Of a stretch of DNA of 34,533 bases, positions 23,264 through 31,477 are shown one piece after another. Each line of letters opens with the position of its first letter. Position 1 is the stretch's first letter. Source of the DNA: Paenibacillus sp. S150. GTDB taxonomy: Bacteria > Bacillota > Bacilli > Paenibacillales > Paenibacillaceae. Under the pieces are notes generated by a model. It ran no database searches and was not told the DNA's origin. It was given only the letters and a program-made list of their open reading frames with translations. Made by a program: the position numbers and the translations under genes. The stretch spans positions 1 to 34,533 of the forward strand of contig NZ_JACBYI010000059.1 of NCBI RefSeq assembly GCF_019352175.1, written 5' to 3'.

Positions 23264-23608
23264 GTGCCTGATAATATGGGAAGCCGCATCCACCGTCTCC
23301 GTCTGGAAAAAGGCTGGTCCTTATCCGAGCTGGCTGACAAGGCCGATGTGGCGAAATCATACTTAAGCAATGTAGAAAGAAATATCCAATCCAACCCCTC
23401 AATTCAATTCATCGAAAAAATCGCCGACGCGCTTCAGGTTTCCATTCACAGCCTGCTCTATGGCGAACCCCCGGATACTGACGGCTCCTCCCTGGATGGA
23501 GAATGGTTCAGGCTGGTTCAGGAAGCCATGGCCTCGGGCATAAGCAAGCGGGAATTCAAAGAGTTTCTGGATTATCAAAAATGGCGTCTGGAGCATAAGG
23601 ATCAATGA
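23264..23608 (+). CDS. sinR: Master biofilm repressor SinR
   Basis: This 114-residue protein starts at GTG 23264, eight bases after ACGGAGGGGCG. Residues about 6-65 are an XRE helix-turn-helix closely similar to B. subtilis SinR (GWSLSELADKADVAKSYLSN, VERNIQSNPSIQFIEKIADA). The C-terminal SinI/SinR interaction helices are also present: DGEWFRLVQEAMASGISK, then REFKEFLDYQKWRLEHKDQ. Both domains are needed for SinR-type repression of matrix genes and for heterodimerisation with SinI. It lies directly downstream of the tasA-like operon and convergent with the sinI-like gene; its targets probably include the palindromes at 19670 and 19819. Confidence 0.95.
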   Translation: MPDNMGSRIHRLRLEKGWSLSELADKADVAKSYLSNVERNIQSNPSIQFIEKIADALQVSIHSLLYGEPPDTDGSSLDGEWFRLVQEAMASGISKREFKEFLDYQKWRLEHKDQ

Positions 23609-23635
23609 TTAATGAGCCTCCAGGAAGCTCCAACG

Positions 23636-23681
23636 ATACAGAAAAGGACACAGCAACTGCCCGCTGTGTCCTTTTCTGTAT
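23636..23681. terminator. Bidirectional terminator between convergent sinR and sinI
   Basis: A perfect 19-base stem (23636-23654 with 23663-23681) has an 8-base loop. AAAA and TTTT tracts inside the arms allow it to end transcription from either side. Confidence 0.85.
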
Positions 23682-23704
23682 GTATTTCCGCATTGTCAAC
23701 GCCC

Positions 23705-23860
23705 CTACATCGCCTGTAACGCTGTCTTTTCGCTGAAAAACCGGCGGATTTCCTCCGCCCCGATTCCTGCCTCCTTGGCAGACATCAGCAAATACACCCA
23801 TTCTAGATCCAGATCACCCGTCAGCAGTTCTCCGTCATTCCCCTGGTTGGACTTATCCAA
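23705..23860 (-). CDS. sinI: SinI-like antagonist of SinR
   Basis: A 51-codon frame starts at TTG 23860, five bases after AGGAGGAG (23873-23866), and ends at TAG 23705. The core reads DLDLEWVYLLMSAKEAGIGA followed by EEIRRFFSEK. This matches the SinI helix-turn-helix dimerisation segment of B. subtilis (LDQEWVELMVEAKEANISPE, then EIRKYL) position for position. SinI binds SinR one-to-one and prevents DNA binding, releasing matrix genes. In B. subtilis sinI lies directly upstream of sinR on the same strand; here it is convergent to it. Its leader carries a c-di-GMP-I riboswitch-like element. Confidence 0.88.
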   Translation of the reverse strand: MDKSNQGNDGELLTGDLDLEWVYLLMSAKEAGIGAEEIRRFFSEKTALQAM

Positions 23861-23887
23861 GATATCTCCTCCTAGAATTTTTGCGTC

Positions 23888-23978
23888 CCCAGGCAGTCCG
23901 GCCGTCGTAGTAGCCGCAGCATCTCTACATTAGACCCGAGACTTTGTGTCCCTGCCTTTCGGCAGGTTTACCCTTTAC
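23888..23978 (-). promoter_or_regulatory. c-di-GMP-I (GEMM) riboswitch-like aptamer in the sinI leader
   Basis: Read on the minus strand from 23977, the RNA has AAAGGGTAAACC, then the stem-loop CCTGCCGAAAGGCAGG with a GAAA tetraloop (23966-23951). GGACACAAAGTC, CGGGTCTAA and a second stem (GTC...GTAG paired with CTAC...GAC) follow, and it closes with GGCCGGACTGCC (to 23891). These are, in order, the conserved elements of GEMM-I: GGCAAACC, GAAA loop, GGACGCAAAGCC, GGNCUAA receptor and GCCGGNNUGCC. The C-to-U and G-to-A differences are at positions that can pair with each other. The aptamer ends about 17 bases before the sinI Shine-Dalgarno, with no terminator between, suggesting translational control. 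Confidence 0.75.
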
Positions 23979-24037
23979 TGGATCCTTCACATGAAAGGAT
24001 CTGGTTAGAAAGCAATGAAACCGTTATCCGCAATAAC

Positions 24038-24071
24038 ATTATACAGAATCTCACACGAAAAGTGTGTCGAT
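24038..24071 (-). promoter_or_regulatory. Candidate sinI promoter with a Spo0A-box-like site
   Basis: On the minus strand a perfect TATAAT (24043-24038) would start transcription near 24031, giving a leader of about 170 bases. No good -35 box is present. TGTCGAT (24065-24071 on the plus strand), six of seven bases of the 0A box, lies in the -35 zone beside the inverted repeat CACAC-GAAAA-GTGTG (24052-24066). Confidence 0.4.
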
Positions 24072-24297
24072 TTCTGGAATTATTTTGTGCTAAATAGAGC
24101 AAAAGATTAGCTTTTTTTGTGAGGCTTTGTCCAATATATATGACTTCAAGAATTGTTCATGAATACACCCTGCTCATATGTGGGTAATTGTTACTGGAGG
24201 CTGCCGTTCAAACGCCCCTCCGGCAACCGATATCCGTTCTTTATCATTTGCGGACTGAATCATGCCGTTTTGCGAACGGATTCCCCGAAAGTATGAA

Positions 24298-24326
24298 TTG
24301 ATTACACGTCTTGAAAGTAGCACAAT
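24298..24326 (+). promoter_or_regulatory. Candidate promoter of odhAB
   Basis: TTGATT (24298-24303) and CACAAT (24321-24326) are separated by 17 bases. The leader to ATG 24417 is about 85 bases and includes the hairpin GCCGC/GCGGC (24368-24384). Confidence 0.4.
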
Positions 24327-24416
24327 AAGATGAGGAATGAAACCGTAAACATCGCAGCTCCACTATCGCCGCGCCTAATGCGGCACGTGGGGTTCATCCG
24401 TTAGGAGGATGTATTC

Positions 24417-27287
24417 ATGGCAGTCAAAGAGCCCTATAACGAATCCATTTGGAGTAAGTATCACGGCCCCAATTTGGGCTATATTCAAGAGAAATATGAG
24501 CAATTCGTTAAAGATCCCTCTTCAGTAGAGCATCATTACCGCGAGCTGTTCACCGTTTCCGGCCCTCCTCCGCTCGCTCCGGATTCTGTACAGCCCTCCC
24601 AGCCTGTTCTTTCGGGAGATACAGAGTGGCTCAAAAAGGCCGTAAGAGCCTCCAAGCTAATCGCCAATATTCGTATATATGGCCATATGGCGGCCAGCAT
24701 CGATCCGCTTGAGCAGGGGAACAACCCCATGGCAAAATGGCTGGATTATGAAACCTATGATCTGACCCGCGAGGACCTGATTGCCATGCCCGCCTCGCTG
24801 ATCTGGGAGAACTCCCCGCCGGATGTTCATACCGCCTGGGATGCTGTCCACCGGATGCGCCAGGCTTATACGCAGACTATCGCCTATGAATTCGGGCATG
24901 TCCATGATGAGGGGGAGCTGCGCTGGCTGAACGGCCAGGCGGAGTCTACAAGCTCTCCCGCCCCCCTGAACAACACCGAGCGCAAGGAGCTGCTGAACCG
25001 CCTGATCCAGGTGGAGCAATTCGAGACCTTCCTGCATAAGACCTTTGTCGGCCAGAAACGCTTCAGCCTGGAAGGCAATGATGCGCTGGTGCCCATGCTG
25101 GATGAGATTGTCCGCGCCGCCGCACATGATGGTGCCGAGCATATCCTGATGGGCATGGCCCACCGCGGACGCCTGAACGTGCTGGCCCATATTCTCGGCA
25201 AGCCTTATGATATTATTTTCTCGGAATTTCATCATTCCCCGAACAAGGAGCTGTTCCCTTCCGAAGGCTCCATGGGCATCAACTACGGCTGGACCGGCGA
25301 TGTGAAATACCATCTGGGCGCTGACCGCGCTGTACGCGAGGGCGAGACCGTCCGCACCCGCATTACACTGGCCAATAACCCGAGCCATTTGGAATTCGTC
25401 AACCCGGTCGTCGAAGGCTTCACACGCGCTGCCCAGGAGGACCGGAATTCACCGGGATTGCCGCAGCTCGACACAAACAAGGCCATGGCTGTGCTGATGC
25501 ACGGGGATGCCGCTTTTCCGGGGGAAGGCATTGTTGCAGAAACGCTCAACATCGGCAAGCTGAAAGGGTACTCCAACGGGGGCACGGTGCATATTATCGT
25601 CAATAACCGGATCGGCTTCACAACCGAAAGTGAAGATTCCCGCTCGACCCACTATGCCAGCGACCTTGCCAAAGGCTATGAGATTCCCGTCGTCCACGTG
25701 AATGCCGATGATCCCGAGGCCTGCATTGCCGCCGTCCGCCTGGCCTGCGCTTACCGCAATCTGTTCAAGAAGGATTTTCTGATTGATCTGATCGGCTACC
25801 GCCGCCATGGCCATAATGAAATGGATGATCCGGAAACGACCCAACCGGTTGTATACGGCAGAGTGCGCAAGCACCCGACCGTGTACCGTATCTATGCAGA
25901 GCGCCTGCAGCGGGAAAAAATCATCGCTGCGGATGATGTCAATCGGATGAACATTGACGCCGAGAAGGTGCTGCAGCAAGCCTTTGACCTGATGAAGGAT
26001 GGCAAACACAAGAGCGGCGAGGCGAAGACCTCCGTGCCTGTGGAGACGGAGACCTCCCAGCCGCCGTCCACAGCCGTTCAGCTGGAGCAGCTGCAGCAGG
26101 TCAACCGCGAGCTGCTGACGGTGCCGGACGGCTTCAAGGTCTATCCGAAGCTGGAGCGGATTCTGCAGCGCCGCAAGGATGCGCTGAATGACGGTGAACG
26201 CGTGGACTGGGCACTGGCCGAAACGCTGGCGTTCGCCACCATTCTGAAGGACGGCACGCCGATCCGCCTGAGCGGCCAGGATTCCCAGCGCGGTACCTTC
26301 GCCCACCGCCATCTGGTGCTGCACGACAGCGAGACAGGCGGACTGTTCTCCCCGCTGCACCAGCTCAGCGGTTCCAAGGCTTCGTTCGGCGTCTATAACA
26401 GCCCGCTCTCGGAAGCCTCGGTCCTGGGCTACGAATACGGCTATAATGTGTTCGCCCCGGAAACCTTCGTGATCTGGGAAGCGCAGTACGGGGATTTCGC
26501 CAATGCTGCGCAGGTCATTATTGACCAGTTCATCGCTGCCGGACGCGCCAAGTGGACACAGCGCAGCAATCTGACGATTCTGCTGCCGCATGGCTATGAG
26601 GGGCAGGGTCCTGAGCACTCCAGCGGAAGGCTGGAACGGTATTTGCAGCTCTCCGCAGAGGAGAACTGGACCGTGGCGAACCTCAGCTCTGCGGCGCAGT
26701 ATTTCCATCTGCTGCGCCGCCAGGCAGCCTTGTGCGGCAAAGCTGACGCGCGGCCGCTTGTGATCATGGCCCCGAAGAGCCTGATCCGCAACCCGCGCAG
26801 CACCTCCGCCGGAGCCGAGCTGGCTTCGGGAAGCTTCCAGCCCGTCCTGCCTGAGCCGCTTCTTGGCGGCAGCCCGGGTGAGATCAAGCGGCTGGTAGTT
26901 TGCAGCGGCAAGGTGACCCTTGATCTGCAAACAGAGCTGGAAGCCGCCAAGGGTAAAGACTGGTCCTGGCTGCATATCCTCCGGCTGGAGCAGCTCTATC
27001 CGTTCCCGGAACGGGAACTGGCGGCGCATCTCAGCACCTTCCGCTCCCTGGAGGAAATCATCTGGGTACAGGAAGAACCGAAGAACATGGGCGGCTGGAG
27101 CTACGCCGAGCCCCGGCTGCGCGCCGTTGCCCCGCAGAGCGTCAGCGTGCAGTACATCGGCCGTCCGGAGCGTTCCAGCCCGGCAAGCGGTTATGCTGAC
27201 GTGCATGCTTTTGAACAGCGTCGTATAGTTACAGAAGCCCTGAAATTAAATTCGCAAGTACAAGCGGCTGTACCGTCCTCCCGCTAG
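24417..27287 (+). CDS. odhA: 2-oxoglutarate dehydrogenase E1 component
   Basis: This 956-residue cytosolic enzyme is close to the usual Bacillus OdhA length. ATG 24417 follows TTAGGAGGAT. The N-terminus has the complex-assembly segment (NLGYIQEKYEQFVKDPSSVE). MGMAHRGRLNVLAHILGKP lies at about 244-262. The thiamine-diphosphate/Mg region reads GDAAFPGEGIVAETLN (about 363) with IIVNNRIGFTT. The transketolase-like Pyr domain includes SQRGTFAHRH and LLPHGYEGQGPEHSSGRLER (about 722). It decarboxylates 2-oxoglutarate and transfers succinyl to the lipoyl group of OdhB in the TCA cycle. odhB follows 49 bases downstream. Confidence 0.97.
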   Translation: MAVKEPYNESIWSKYHGPNLGYIQEKYEQFVKDPSSVEHHYRELFTVSGPPPLAPDSVQPSQPVLSGDTEWLKKAVRASKLIANIRIYGHMAASIDPLEQGNNPMAKWLDYETYDLTREDLIAMPASLIWENSPPDVHTAWDAVHRMRQAYTQTIAYEFGHVHDEGELRWLNGQAESTSSPAPLNNTERKELLNRLIQVEQFETFLHKTFVGQKRFSLEGNDALVPMLDEIVRAAAHDGAEHILMGMAHRGRLNVLAHILGKPYDIIFSEFHHSPNKELFPSEGSMGINYGWTGDVKYHLGADRAVREGETVRTRITLANNPSHLEFVNPVVEGFTRAAQEDRNSPGLPQLDTNKAMAVLMHGDAAFPGEGIVAETLNIGKLKGYSNGGTVHIIVNNRIGFTTESEDSRSTHYASDLAKGYEIPVVHVNADDPEACIAAVRLACAYRNLFKKDFLIDLIGYRRHGHNEMDDPETTQPVVYGRVRKHPTVYRIYAERLQREKIIAADDVNRMNIDAEKVLQQAFDLMKDGKHKSGEAKTSVPVETETSQPPSTAVQLEQLQQVNRELLTVPDGFKVYPKLERILQRRKDALNDGERVDWALAETLAFATILKDGTPIRLSGQDSQRGTFAHRHLVLHDSETGGLFSPLHQLSGSKASFGVYNSPLSEASVLGYEYGYNVFAPETFVIWEAQYGDFANAAQVIIDQFIAAGRAKWTQRSNLTILLPHGYEGQGPEHSSGRLERYLQLSAEENWTVANLSSAAQYFHLLRRQAALCGKADARPLVIMAPKSLIRNPRSTSAGAELASGSFQPVLPEPLLGGSPGEIKRLVVCSGKVTLDLQTELEAAKGKDWSWLHILRLEQLYPFPERELAAHLSTFRSLEEIIWVQEEPKNMGGWSYAEPRLRAVAPQSVSVQYIGRPERSSPASGYADVHAFEQRRIVTEALKLNSQVQAAVPSSR

Positions 27288-27336
27288 GACGGTGTCACAA
27301 TAACGTAAACTATTCTATTTGGGGAGGTAACGGCCA

Positions 27337-28638
27337 GTGTCCGAAATTAAAGTACCCGATTTGGGCGAATCCATTTCCGAAGGAACGATCTACAAATGGC
27401 TGGTGAAGGAAGGCGACACTGTCGGCCAGGGGGATGTGCTGGCAGAGCTGGAGACTGACAAGGTCAATCTGGAGATCAGTGCGGAGGAGGATGGCGTCAT
27501 CTCCTCCATCCTGCGCCAGGCCGGCGAGAACGTGGCCGTCGGCGAGGCGATCGGCATCATCGGCAGCGGCGCCGGCACGGCAGGCGCCGCGGCGCCTCAG
27601 GCCGCTGACAGCAAGCCGGAAGCCCCGGCGGCAGACAGCGAAGCGCCGGTCGCCGCCGTACCGCAGGCTGCAGCGCCGGCCGCGCCCGCTGCAACCGCAG
27701 GAGCGGCGGCGGGCACTGCGGCCCTGGCTTCGCCGGGGGCGCGCAAGCTTGCGCGGGAGCGGGGCATCGACCTCGGCGAGGTCAGCGCCCGTGACCCCAT
27801 CGGCCGGATCGCTGCGGCCGATGTGAAGGGCCATGGCGCAGCCGGGCCGGAGGCCGCTGCGCCGAGCGCTCCGGCGACGGTAAAGCCGTCGCCGCTGAAG
27901 CCTGCGGCGGCAGGCGCTGCACCGCAGGGGGACGGCAAAGCCGTGGAGCGCAAGCGCATGTCGCGCAGACGGCTGACCATAGCCAGCCGCCTGGTGGAGG
28001 CGCAGCAGACCGCAGCGATGCTGACCACCTTCAACGAGGTGGACATGACGGCGATCCTCGACATCCGCAAGCGCCGCAAGGATGCCTTCAAAGAGAAGCA
28101 TGATGTCGGCCTCGGCTTCATGTCCTTCTTCACCAAGGCGGTGATCGGCGCGCTCAAGGCCTATCCGCTGCTGAATGCCGAGATCGACGGTGAGGATCTC
28201 CTGATTAAGAAGTACTACGACATTGGCATCGCCGTATCTGCCAAGGAAGGCCTCGTAGTGCCGGTTGTCCGTGATGCGGACCGGCTGAGCTTCCCGGAAA
28301 TCGAGCGGCGGATCGGCGAGCTGGCCTCCAAGGCACGCACCAACACGCTCAGCCTTCCGGAGCTGCAGGGCGGCACCTTCACCATCACCAATGGCGGAGT
28401 GTTCGGCTCGCTCATGTCAACACCGATCCTCAATACGCCGCAGGTCGGCATTCTGGGCATGCACAAGATCCAGCTCCGTCCAATCGCCCTGGACGAAGAA
28501 CGAAGCGCCAACCGCCCGATGATGTACATCGCGCTGTCCTATGATCACCGCATCGTGGACGGCTCGGAAGCGGTAAGCTTCCTCGTCAAGGTCAAGGAGC
28601 TGCTTGAAGACCCCGAAGCGCTGCTGCTGGAAGGGTAA
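27337..28638 (+). CDS. odhB: Dihydrolipoyllysine succinyltransferase (2-oxoglutarate dehydrogenase E2)
   Basis: GTG 27337 follows GGGGAGG and gives 433 residues. The order is one lipoyl domain with the modified Lys42 in LETDKV, a long Ala/Pro linker, a peripheral subunit-binding domain (about 130-166, SPGARKLARERGIDLGEV), a second linker, and the catalytic domain ending in the SYDHRIVDGSEA motif (active-site His404, Asp408). It transfers succinyl from lipoyl to CoA and forms the structural core of the complex with OdhA and the E3 lipoamide dehydrogenase, which is not encoded here. The linker DNA is very GC-rich. Confidence 0.97.
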   Translation: MSEIKVPDLGESISEGTIYKWLVKEGDTVGQGDVLAELETDKVNLEISAEEDGVISSILRQAGENVAVGEAIGIIGSGAGTAGAAAPQAADSKPEAPAADSEAPVAAVPQAAAPAAPAATAGAAAGTAALASPGARKLARERGIDLGEVSARDPIGRIAAADVKGHGAAGPEAAAPSAPATVKPSPLKPAAAGAAPQGDGKAVERKRMSRRRLTIASRLVEAQQTAAMLTTFNEVDMTAILDIRKRRKDAFKEKHDVGLGFMSFFTKAVIGALKAYPLLNAEIDGEDLLIKKYYDIGIAVSAKEGLVVPVVRDADRLSFPEIERRIGELASKARTNTLSLPELQGGTFTITNGGVFGSLMSTPILNTPQVGILGMHKIQLRPIALDEERSANRPMMYIALSYDHRIVDGSEAVSFLVKVKELLEDPEALLLEG

Positions 28639-28735
28639 GTCTGCCTGCAAGGCAGGAACACACCTCCGCCGTACTGACAGGTTCCGCCTTTGCTTGGGGA
28701 CCTTGGAACAGAGCAGCTATTGCACGCACATCTAC

Positions 28736-28782
28736 AGAGGCACCGTCAGGACCGCTACGGCGTTCTTGCCGGTGCCTCTTTT
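28736..28782 (+). terminator. Terminator of odhAB
   Basis: AGAGGCACC (28736-28744) pairs with GGTGCCTCT (28771-28779), followed by TTT. The loop is long and can form a smaller inner helix. Confidence 0.65.
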
Positions 28783-28877
28783 ATAGCACAATCCAATCCT
28801 TGTCCGCTCCGCCCAGCTCTTCAACGCAACCTGCAACCCGCCAAAGGCCAAATATCAAATCCCGCACAGGCCAAGTG

Positions 28878-29007
28878 GATTTTGTACACCTAATTCAGTG
28901 CCATTCGCCTAACAGCGGCATTTAGTTGCATTTTCTACACCTAATTCGACCAAACCGGCTACATATCGGGCCAATCGGCTTAATTAGTTTTACTTTTTCC
29001 ACCTAAT
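28878..29007 (+). repeat. Three degenerate copies of a GATTTTGTACACCTAAT element
   Basis: The cores are at 28878-28894, 28929-28947 (CATTTTCTACACCTAATTC) and 28992-29007 (ACTTTTTCCACCTAAT), spaced by roughly 50-60 bases; the last two are preceded by TTAGTT. An inverted copy identical over 17 bases is at 149-165. The stretch between the odhAB terminator and 29206 has no supportable gene. Confidence 0.6.
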
Positions 29008-29110
29008 GTTTTACAAGAGTCGAATGGGGGGCTGGGTAGTGGCAGAATTTCCACTTAGCTCATCGCAACTGCGCTCAAGCCCACAAGTTTATCTCCTATA
29101 AAACCAGCAA

Positions 29111-29172
29111 GTAGAAACGGCTACGCCGTCCTTATAAGGGACGGGGTGTTTCAGCGAGAAATAGAAGGATAA
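29111..29172 (+). repeat. Palindromic intergenic element
   Basis: CCGTCC (29126-29131) and GGACGG (29139-29144) pair around TTATAAG, nested in GAAAC (29114-29118) and GTTTC (29148-29152), followed by AGCGAGAAATAGAAGGATAA. It resembles REP-like palindromic elements that I recall as common between Paenibacillus genes; that recollection is unchecked. Confidence 0.45.
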
Positions 29173-29207
29173 TGGATAGCGTGAAACATATAAATTTTTA
29201 TCTTTCA

Positions 29208-29259
29208 AAAAAGAGATATCCGCCGCCCGTTTGCACGGAGGGCATGGATATCTCTTTTT
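29208..29259 (-). terminator. Terminator of the OFA-family transporter gene (bidirectional form)
   Basis: AAAAAGAGATATCC (29208-29221) pairs perfectly with GGATATCTCTTTTT (29246-29259). T runs result in both directions. Confidence 0.8.
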
Positions 29260-29315
29260 CGTCAGATATTTCTTTGTCTGTAATCTTAATAAGCCGACAG
29301 CGTGTTATATATGGC

Positions 29316-30626
29316 TCAAGCCGTGTGCCGCGAGGGCTTCAGGCTCATTCCCTTTTTCAGCGCCTGCTTCTGCACCGGAGGCTTCAGGGAAACCGCCAGC
29401 AGGCAGGCCAGCAGGCATAAGAGGCCAATGACAATGAAGGTAGGCTTAAACCCGCCGAGAAACGCGGCGATGAACGAGCCGGCCAGCGCGCCGATGCCGA
29501 AGCCCTGGTAGACAATGCCATAGTTCTTGCTGTGGTTCTTCAGGCCGAAGAAATCGCTGACAATCGCCGGGAACACCGTAATGTTGCCCCCGAAGCAGAA
29601 AGCAATCGCAGCCACACAAGCGAAGAACAGGCCATAGTTCAAGGTTGCGAAGCTGAGGGTCAGCATCGCTGCGGCGGTGGCCAGCAGTGTGGCGCTGACC
29701 AGCTTCAAGCGGCTCATCCGGTCGGACAAGGCCCCCAGAATCAGGCGTCCCGCGGTATTGAAGATAGCGATCATAGCTACGGCATTGGCCGCTGCCGCGA
29801 TATCCAGACCCGCCAGCTGCACACCGATATCCTTGACGATACCGATCAGGTAGAGGCCGCTCATGCAGGCGGTGAAGAAGATTGCGAACAGCAGATAGGC
29901 TTCCTTCGTGCGCAGCATCTCTTTGACGGTATAGTCTTTGGGCGCAGCAGGCATTCCGCTTGCCGCTTCTGTCCCGGCTGCGGCTGCATCCGGTGCGGCA
30001 GACCGCTGCGGCAGCGGCGTTGTTCCTTTGTCCGCCGCTTGTGCCGGAGCAGCCGCCGGAGCTTCCCTGACCAGCAGCGAGCCGGTCACGATCATTGCCA
30101 TGACCATAAGGCCCCAATATAGGAAGGTATCCGATACGCCTGCCGATTCAATCAGGCTGCCGTTGATATATTTGAAGATGAGGCTTCCTGTTCCGTAAGC
30201 ACCGACAGACACGCCGGAGATTAATCCTTTGTTCTTCGGGAACCATTTAATCAGATTGGACAGCGATGTGAGGTAAGCCGTTCCGTCTGCATACCCTACA
30301 ACTACGCCGGCCAGCAGATAAAACATCGGAAGGGAGCTGGCCTGCGAACTTAAGATCAGGCCAAGCCCAAGCATAATCCCTGCGGCAGCGGTCAGTCTGC
30401 GGAGCCCGAAGCGGTCCTGCAGTTTCCCCGCGAACAGAGTCGCAAAGGCAAGGGCAAAGCTTGTAATGGAAAAAGTTATCGAAACAGAGCTGAGCTCAAA
30501 GCCAAATTTGCTGACAAGCTGCGCATTGAACAGGCTCCATGTATAAATCGTGCCCAGTCCCATTTGCATAATTACAGTACCCAGCACGATGAGCCACCGC
30601 TTGCTGCTTGGCGTAGTCGTAGTCAT
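29316..30626 (-). CDS. OFA-family MFS transporter (oxalate/formate antiporter-like, YhjX-like)
   Basis: The start is ATG 30626, after GAAGGAAT; a longer frame to 30680 has no ribosome binding site. It has 436 residues and about 12 membrane helices, with a central Ala/Pro-rich cytoplasmic loop of about 50 residues. Family hallmarks include MGLGTIYTWSLFNAQLV in helix 1, GKLQDRFGLRR after helix 2, and KYINGSLIESAG and GGNITVFPAIVSDFFGLKNH later. OFA members move small carboxylates; E. coli YhjX is induced by pyruvate through a LytS/LytTR pair. Such a pair is directly upstream on the same strand. The substrate is inferred only as a monocarboxylate or dicarboxylate. Confidence 0.88.
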   Translation of the reverse strand: MTTTTPSSKRWLIVLGTVIMQMGLGTIYTWSLFNAQLVSKFGFELSSVSITFSITSFALAFATLFAGKLQDRFGLRRLTAAAGIMLGLGLILSSQASSLPMFYLLAGVVVGYADGTAYLTSLSNLIKWFPKNKGLISGVSVGAYGTGSLIFKYINGSLIESAGVSDTFLYWGLMVMAMIVTGSLLVREAPAAAPAQAADKGTTPLPQRSAAPDAAAAGTEAASGMPAAPKDYTVKEMLRTKEAYLLFAIFFTACMSGLYLIGIVKDIGVQLAGLDIAAAANAVAMIAIFNTAGRLILGALSDRMSRLKLVSATLLATAAAMLTLSFATLNYGLFFACVAAIAFCFGGNITVFPAIVSDFFGLKNHSKNYGIVYQGFGIGALAGSFIAAFLGGFKPTFIVIGLLCLLACLLAVSLKPPVQKQALKKGMSLKPSRHTA

Positions 30627-30748
30627 GGCTATTCCTTCTTTCTCTCTATTGTCGCTCCAAGGCCTTCTTTGCCTTTTCATTGTAGCGAAAATGCGCTTTC
30701 TTGAGAGAAATCCGGAATGAGATGACGCAAACGGGGAATGAACTGCCG

Positions 30749-31477
30749 TTAGAGGCGCATAATCTGCCTGAATTCCTTCCCCTTGCTGCGGCTGACCGGC
30801 ACTTCAAAGCCCAGATCGTGCAGCCGCAGCAGATAGGTATTGTTGAACCAGGGGATGATTTCCTTGATCTTAGACAGATTCACGAGATACGACCGGTGGC
30901 AGCGGAAGAAGCGGTCCTGCGGCAGGCGGCTGTGAAATTCACTGATGCTGAGAGCCATGCTGTACGTCTCCTCTTTGGTGACCACATCCGTCGTTTTCTC
31001 CTGCGCCGAAGCATAATAGATCTCATTGGCATCAACGACGATGATTTTCTCATTTTTCCACAGATTGACCTTGCCGCTGACCTTCACATGCTCCCCCTCC
31101 CCACGGCGGCCGCGCGCCGCAAATGCCCCCTCCATCTTGCTGAGCATTGCCTTGATCCGCGTCTCGCTGTAGGGCTTCAGAATATAGTCAAACGCTTCAA
31201 TCTCGAAGGCCTCGGCGGCATGCTCTTTATAGGCGGTAATGAATACGATGTAGGGCTTGACCGAGAACCGGCTGATATTCTGGGCGAGCAGCACACCGTC
31301 AATGGAAGGGATGTTGATATCCAGAAAAATCACATCCACTTCCTCCGTCTGCAGATACTTCAGCGCATCCAGTCCATCCTCGAACTCGGCGTCAATCCTT
31401 ATGGCGCTGTGCGCTCCGATCAGAAAGGCAAGCTCGCTTCTTGCCAGCACTTCATCCTCTACAATTATCGCTCTCAT
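30749..31477 (-). CDS. LytTR-family response regulator
   Basis: This 242-residue protein has an N-terminal receiver domain with Glu7/Asp8, phospho-acceptor Asp53 (VIFLDINIP) and a Thr/Lys switch region (FITAYKE, FDYILKPY). From about 135 to 240 is a LytTR DNA-binding domain (EIYYASAQEKTTDVVTKEET, FFRCHRSYLVNLSKIKEI). The start overlaps the stop of the kinase gene by four bases (ATGA), so the two proteins are cotranslated. It probably activates the OFA transporter gene 122 bases downstream, where no terminator intervenes. It resembles YpdB/BtsR and LytT. Confidence 0.93.
   Translation of the reverse strand: MRAIIVEDEVLARSELAFLIGAHSAIRIDAEFEDGLDALKYLQTEEVDVIFLDINIPSIDGVLLAQNISRFSVKPYIVFITAYKEHAAEAFEIEAFDYILKPYSETRIKAMLSKMEGAFAARGRRGEGEHVKVSGKVNLWKNEKIIVVDANEIYYASAQEKTTDVVTKEETYSMALSISEFHSRLPQDRFFRCHRSYLVNLSKIKEIIPWFNNTYLLRLHDLGFEVPVSRSKGKEFRQIMRL

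Noticed and set aside
24236..24242. Single SinR half-site GTTCTTT upstream of odhA
   Set aside because: A lone 7-mer is expected several times by chance in this window and has no palindromic partner. The half-site at 21820-21826 before tasA was set aside for the same reason.
25449..27206. 585-codon open frame antisense to odhA
   Set aside because: It mirrors the codon pattern of odhA, has no ribosome binding site and no recognisable domain; it is a GC-rich shadow frame.
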